A stretch of DNA of 37,045 nucleotides from Ensifer sp. LC163 (GTDB lineage Bacteria; Pseudomonadota; Alphaproteobacteria; Rhizobiales; Rhizobiaceae): contig NZ_MBSS01000028.1 in the NCBI RefSeq assembly GCF_001695855.1, positions 1 through 37,045 of the forward strand, in the 5' to 3' direction. Position 1 is the first letter of the stretch, and each line of letters opens with the position of its first letter. Positions 34,288 through 37,045 of the stretch are shown in pieces. The position numbers and the translations under genes are program-made. A model generated the notes under the pieces. It did no database searches. It had not been told where the DNA came from and saw only the letters and a program-made list of their open reading frames with translations.

Positions 34288-34683
34288 CTAGAGAGCCTGT
34301 AGCAACGCCGTCAGTTGGGCAGATGCTTCATCGCCGAGCTTGGCCTCGATTGCCGTCTGCACTCCATCCCACAGGCGGGCGCCGTCACGCAGGACCTGGC
34401 GACCTTTGTCAGACAGTATGACAACCGATTCCCGCTGATCCTGACCGTTCGCCATCGCGACCAACTCCATCTTCTCCAGGACCTTTACGTTTCGGCTGAC
34501 GGTCGAACGTTCCAATTCCGTACGGTGCCCGAGGTCCGTCAGCGAAATCGGCTCAGCCCGCTGGATGTTACGCAACAGGCTGAACTGGGCGAGATTGACG
34601 CCGACCGGCGCCAACGCTTCGTCATAGAGCGACGTCACTCGTCTCGAGGCCTTGCGCAGCAGGATGCAATAACAATAGGACAT
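34288..34683 (-). CDS. MarR-family transcriptional regulator controlling the MFS gene
   Basis: 131 residues, slightly short but complete. The winged helix is seen in LAQFSLLRNIQRAEPISLTD, LGHRTELERSTVSRNVKVLE (recognition helix) and the wing DQRESVVILSDKGRQVL, followed by the dimer helix. The ATG at 34683 is preferred: the family begins just before ILLRKASRRVTSLYDEAL, and an upstream ATG in frame adds only seven residues with no family support. No ribosome site precedes it. A sigma-70 promoter ends 6 bases before the ATG, so the mRNA is probably leaderless. A palindrome overlaps the -10 and start codon, implying autorepression; the MFS gene follows in the same operon. Confidence 0.87.
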   Translation of the reverse strand: MSYCYCILLRKASRRVTSLYDEALAPVGVNLAQFSLLRNIQRAEPISLTDLGHRTELERSTVSRNVKVLEKMELVAMANGQDQRESVVILSDKGRQVLRDGARLWDGVQTAIEAKLGDEASAQLTALLQAL

Positions 34684-34718
34684 ATTACGTGTATATACAC
34701 ACAATATGTCGGCGTCAA
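34681..34718 (-). promoter_or_regulatory. Leaderless marR-MFS promoter with palindromic operator over the start codon
   Basis: On the minus strand TTGACG (34713-34718), a 17-base spacer and TATACA (34690-34695) are followed after 6 bases by the start ATG. A near-perfect palindrome spans 34681-34708: outer arms CATATT/AATATG, core GTGTATATACAC (34689-34700), with only two unpaired bases on each side between them. Autorepression by MarR is the simplest reading. Confidence 0.75.
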
Positions 34719-35218
34719 ATTTGGTTTGCGAACTCGGCCCAGAGCGGCGGTAGCCACCGATCAGTCAGCCGGCGAGGGCGACGTTTGCGGCGGCCTTCCG
34801 GTAGATGCCGAAAGAGCTCCAGCGCATAATCTTCCTTGCCGTAGATGAAGCGATAGATCGTCTCGGTGCAGACACGCACGGCGCTCACGCCATCGGCGAG
34901 CAGGCGGCCGGCGATCTGTTCCGGTGACCAAAGCGCCTTCAGCTGCTCGATGATCAGTTCGCGTAATTGCGGGTGCCGCATCAGCTTCCTCAGACGCCGC
35001 CGCCGCTCTTTGCGGATGTCGTCAGCAACCGTTGGGAAGTAGCCGCTATATTCGGGCAGCTCACGATCGTGGAATGTATTGCGCCTGATCTCGCGATAGA
35101 TCGTCGATCGGTGACGGCCGAGTTGGCGCGCCATTTCATTGATCGGTACTCGGCGTTCGACAAAGTGGTAGAGGCGGCGGCGATCAGCCAGATTCAGCTG
35201 CGAACAGCGTCGTGACAT
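34715..35218 (-). pseudogene. IS30-family transposase, N-terminal fragment (C-terminal catalytic domain lost)
   Basis: 167 residues against roughly 320-380 for intact IS30-family transposases. The N-terminal helix-turn-helix region is intact: MSRRCSQLNLADRRRLYHFV, INEMARQLGRHRSTIYREIR, SPEQIAGRLLADGVSAVRV and CTETIYRFIYGKEDYALELF, then HLPEGRRKRRPRR. Homology stops about 34765, before the DDE catalytic core; the last 16 or so residues are read from flanking DNA. The downstream IS end is gone and the gene now abuts the marR promoter. The upstream 88 bases to the next IS may hold its other end but no clear terminal repeat was recognised. It cannot encode an active transposase. Confidence 0.85.
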
Positions 35219-35328
35219 CCCAAAATCTCCAAAGGGAAACCATTGAAATCATTGGCATGTCGCACTTGAAAATAGAATGTACCCGGCTACAAACTTTGTC
35301 ACAGCTGATTAGAGATGCGGCGCCGCCA

Positions 35329-35350
35329 GCCAGTTAGAAATGCGACACTC
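35329..35350 (+). repeat. ISNCY-like element left inverted repeat (inner copy)
   Basis: 22 bases beginning GCCAGTTAGAAATGCGACAC, complementary to 36993-37014 except for one base. A degenerate second copy lies at about 35308-35320. Confidence 0.8.
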
Positions 35351-35475
35351 GACACCTCTGCTGGCGCTGACGGTCAGCCCCCGATCCGCCCGGCTGGTCC
35401 GGGTTGCAAGGGAGGAGCGGGGGCGAGTGAGGGACACCCTTCGGCTTTAGCTTTGAGACTATGAGTGCCAGCGGC

Positions 35476-36903
35476 TCATTCCGCTGCCTCCATGCGCGCC
35501 AGCGCCTTCTGTCTTTTGGCAATGACCTCCGGATCATTCATGAAGTCCGTCCGCCGGCCGGGCTTGTGGCCGCGCTTCTGATAGCCGTTGCTCTGGCTGC
35601 CATCGCGAATGCCAAACATATGATCCGTCTGGCCGGTGCGGCGAGGGCCGCTCTTACTGCGCTGCTGTTCACGCCCGGCCTGCAACGCGGCGACGATCGA
35701 AAGCATGTCGTCTAGGCGCTTGTTCTCGACGACTTCGGATCGGTGCACCGATCGCAATGTATCGAAGGTTCTGTAGGGGAGGACGAAGCTCTCGTGCATG
35801 ATCTCGAGGCGCCCGTCCGGATAGTCGCAGACGACAACCTTCTTGCCTGCCAACGGCCTGGAAAGGTCAGTCGGATCAAGGATGAACAACACTTTGTCGT
35901 AACGTAGCGTCAAGGCGTGTGACACCGTGCGAACTTCCTTCCGACACATGGCGCCATCGAGATTCTCATGTGCGGCCAGCGGCCGGTGCATGTTCTTCGG
36001 ATTGCGTGGCGGCTTGCCGAAACGACGATTGAAATCCTCGATGAACGCCGGCGCATAGGCATTGGCCGCGTCGATCGTGTCGATGCCGCGCAGCCGTAGT
36101 TCCTTGACCAGTCGATCCTGCAGTGTCTGGTTGGCCCGTTCGACGCGTCCCTTGGCCTGCGGGGTGTTGGCGCAGATGATGTCGACGTTGAGTTCATAAA
36201 GAGCCCGCCCGAACTGCGTCAGGCCGCTCGTCCGGTCCTTCTCCGAGGCATGGGTTGAACGAAAGACACCGTGCTTGTCGCTGTAAAATGCCAGAGGCTT
36301 GCCCCATTGCTGAAGATACGCCTTCGTTGCATGCAGGTAATCGAAGGTGTTCTCCGATCCGGCGAACCGCAGATGCAACAGCTTGCCGGTGGCGTCGTCG
36401 ATGTAGACGAGCAGGGCGCATTTGGGGCCGCGGTTCTCGAACCACCAGTGATGCGAGCCGTCGATCTGGACCAGTTCACCGAAGCAGTCACGCCGGCCGC
36501 GCGGCTGGAAGACCCGCTGCTTGCGCTCGCGTCGCGAGACCCAGATGCCGGCCTCGGTCATCCATTGGCGCAGCGTCTCCTTGGCGACCGAGATGTGATG
36601 TAGTTCGATCAGCTTCTCGCGAGCCAGCGTCGGACCGAAATCCAGATAGCGTTCGCGGATCAGATCCAGCACCGCATTGCGAAAATCTTCGCTGTGGCGC
36701 CGATTGCTTGGCCGCGATCGCTTCTTTGAAACCAGACCGGCTGCACCGGCCCGATCATAAGCCTGCAGCAGCCTGTGCACCTGACTTCGGCTGAGGCCGA
36801 GCAGTTCGGCTGCCTGGACAACGCTTAGGCGTCGATCATTGATCTTCTGAATGACTTCGAGGCGATGCAATTCTTTCTGCGACATGGTGATCAAACAGGA
36901 CAT
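35476..36903 (-). CDS. ISNCY-family DDE transposase
   Basis: 475 residues from the ATG at 36903, which has GGAG 5 bases before it; an ATG at 36885 is an alternative. An N-terminal helix-turn-helix contains KINDRRLSVVQAAELLGLSR and SQVHRLLQAYDRAGAAGLVS. The integrase-type catalytic core follows with Asp in ELVQIDGSHHWWFENRG, a second Asp in LAFYSDKHGVF and Glu in AKGRVERANQTLQDRLVKEL, forming the DDE triad. The C-terminal part includes YRTFDTLRSVHRSEVVENKR and a basic tail. This pattern matches rhizobial ISNCY (IS1202-like) transposases. The reading frame is intact, so the element may be active. It catalyses movement of the element bounded by the inverted repeats. Confidence 0.88.
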   Translation of the reverse strand: MSCLITMSQKELHRLEVIQKINDRRLSVVQAAELLGLSRSQVHRLLQAYDRAGAAGLVSKKRSRPSNRRHSEDFRNAVLDLIRERYLDFGPTLAREKLIELHHISVAKETLRQWMTEAGIWVSRRERKQRVFQPRGRRDCFGELVQIDGSHHWWFENRGPKCALLVYIDDATGKLLHLRFAGSENTFDYLHATKAYLQQWGKPLAFYSDKHGVFRSTHASEKDRTSGLTQFGRALYELNVDIICANTPQAKGRVERANQTLQDRLVKELRLRGIDTIDAANAYAPAFIEDFNRRFGKPPRNPKNMHRPLAAHENLDGAMCRKEVRTVSHALTLRYDKVLFILDPTDLSRPLAGKKVVVCDYPDGRLEIMHESFVLPYRTFDTLRSVHRSEVVENKRLDDMLSIVAALQAGREQQRSKSGPRRTGQTDHMFGIRDGSQSNGYQKRGHKPGRRTDFMNDPEVIAKRQKALARMEAAE

Positions 36904-36992
36904 CACGACTCCGAACGCTCATGGTCTCCACCAGGCGGAAGGTCGTCATCCTTGCTCCCAACGTTGACATTGACCAGCGCGTCGAGAGGCGA

Positions 36993-37014
36993 GAGTGTCG
37001 CATCTCTAACTGGC
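36993..37014 (-). repeat. ISNCY-like element right inverted repeat (inner copy)
   Basis: Complement of the left repeat at 35329-35350 with one difference; read on the minus strand it begins GCCAGTTAGAGATGCGACAC. A second related copy lies at 37020-37039, close to the window end. Confidence 0.8.
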
Positions 37015-37045
37015 CCAACTGTCGCATTACTAAATAGCCACTACA

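Larger units (their letters stand above)
35307..37040. mobile_element. Complete ISNCY-like insertion sequence with doubled terminal motifs
   Basis: About 1.7 kb. Inner terminal inverted repeats are 35329-35350 (starting GCCAGTTAGAAATGCGACAC) and 36993-37014, matching at 21 of 22 bases. Further out each end repeats the core once more: TTAGAGATGCGGC near 35309 and TGTCGCATTACTAAATAGCC at 37020-37039, with 27-28 bases between copies. One long transposase gene lies between. The exact outer boundary and any target duplication cannot be fixed because the window ends at 37045. Confidence 0.75.

Overview
The window looks like accessory DNA of a Rhizobiales bacterium, probably Rhizobiaceae (Rhizobium/Sinorhizobium/Agrobacterium type). 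The reasons are high GC with strong C/G third-position bias, tightly overlapping ATGA junctions, several solute-binding-protein transport operons, a rhizobial-looking intergenic repeat near 9.37 kb and insertion sequences at the right edge. No tRNA, rRNA, CRISPR array or replication origin was seen.

Region 1 (1-9.5 kb) is a sulfur-scavenging island. It holds the 5' end of a sulfate permease gene (cysT), an RBBP9-like serine hydrolase, two paralogous FAD/NAD(P)-binding proteins, a taurine-type ABC transporter (tauABC), an NADH:flavin reductase and an alkanesulfonate monooxygenase (ssuD). Four copies of an A/T-rich motif with core TTTATAGA lie upstream of these transcription units and nowhere else noticed in the window, suggesting one sulfur-starvation regulon.

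Region 2 (9.5-14.3 kb) is a redox/stress block. A MarR-type regulator with a four-cysteine C-terminal tail precedes AhpD-like, thioredoxin-fold, glutamine-amidotransferase-like and YiiM-type MOSC genes. Divergent to it is a pseudoazurin gene behind a large palindrome containing an FNR/FixK-type TTGA-N6-TCAA box. An MgtC-like membrane protein follows.

Region 3 (14.4-29.8 kb) is a catabolic island centred on non-phosphorylative L-fucose (6-deoxyhexose) degradation. Its parts are a lactonase, an IclR regulator, a CUT1 ABC transporter, an enolase-superfamily protein, a mutarotase, a Gfo/Idh/MocA oxidoreductase, a MaoC protein, 2-keto-3-deoxy-L-fuconate dehydrogenase, a FAH-family hydrolase and L-fuconate dehydratase. 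The inferred route is sugar uptake, oxidation to a lactone, hydrolysis to fuconate, dehydration, oxidation and cleavage to pyruvate plus lactate. Left of it lies a puzzling operon: a short Arg-rich leader ORF, a MaoC protein lacking the canonical catalytic His, a CaiB/BaiF CoA-transferase, and a solute-binding-protein fold without a signal peptide. This operon is the best candidate for an undescribed system here.

Region 4 (29.9-34.7 kb) carries a TRAP transporter (dctPQM type) and, convergent to it, a marR-MFS operon whose promoter predicts a leaderless, autoregulated transcript. Region 5 (34.7-37.0 kb) is IS debris: a truncated IS30-family transposase gene and a complete ISNCY-like element with doubled terminal motifs.

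All calls are from reading the sequence. No database searches were run, so family names rest on recognised motifs and remembered homologues.
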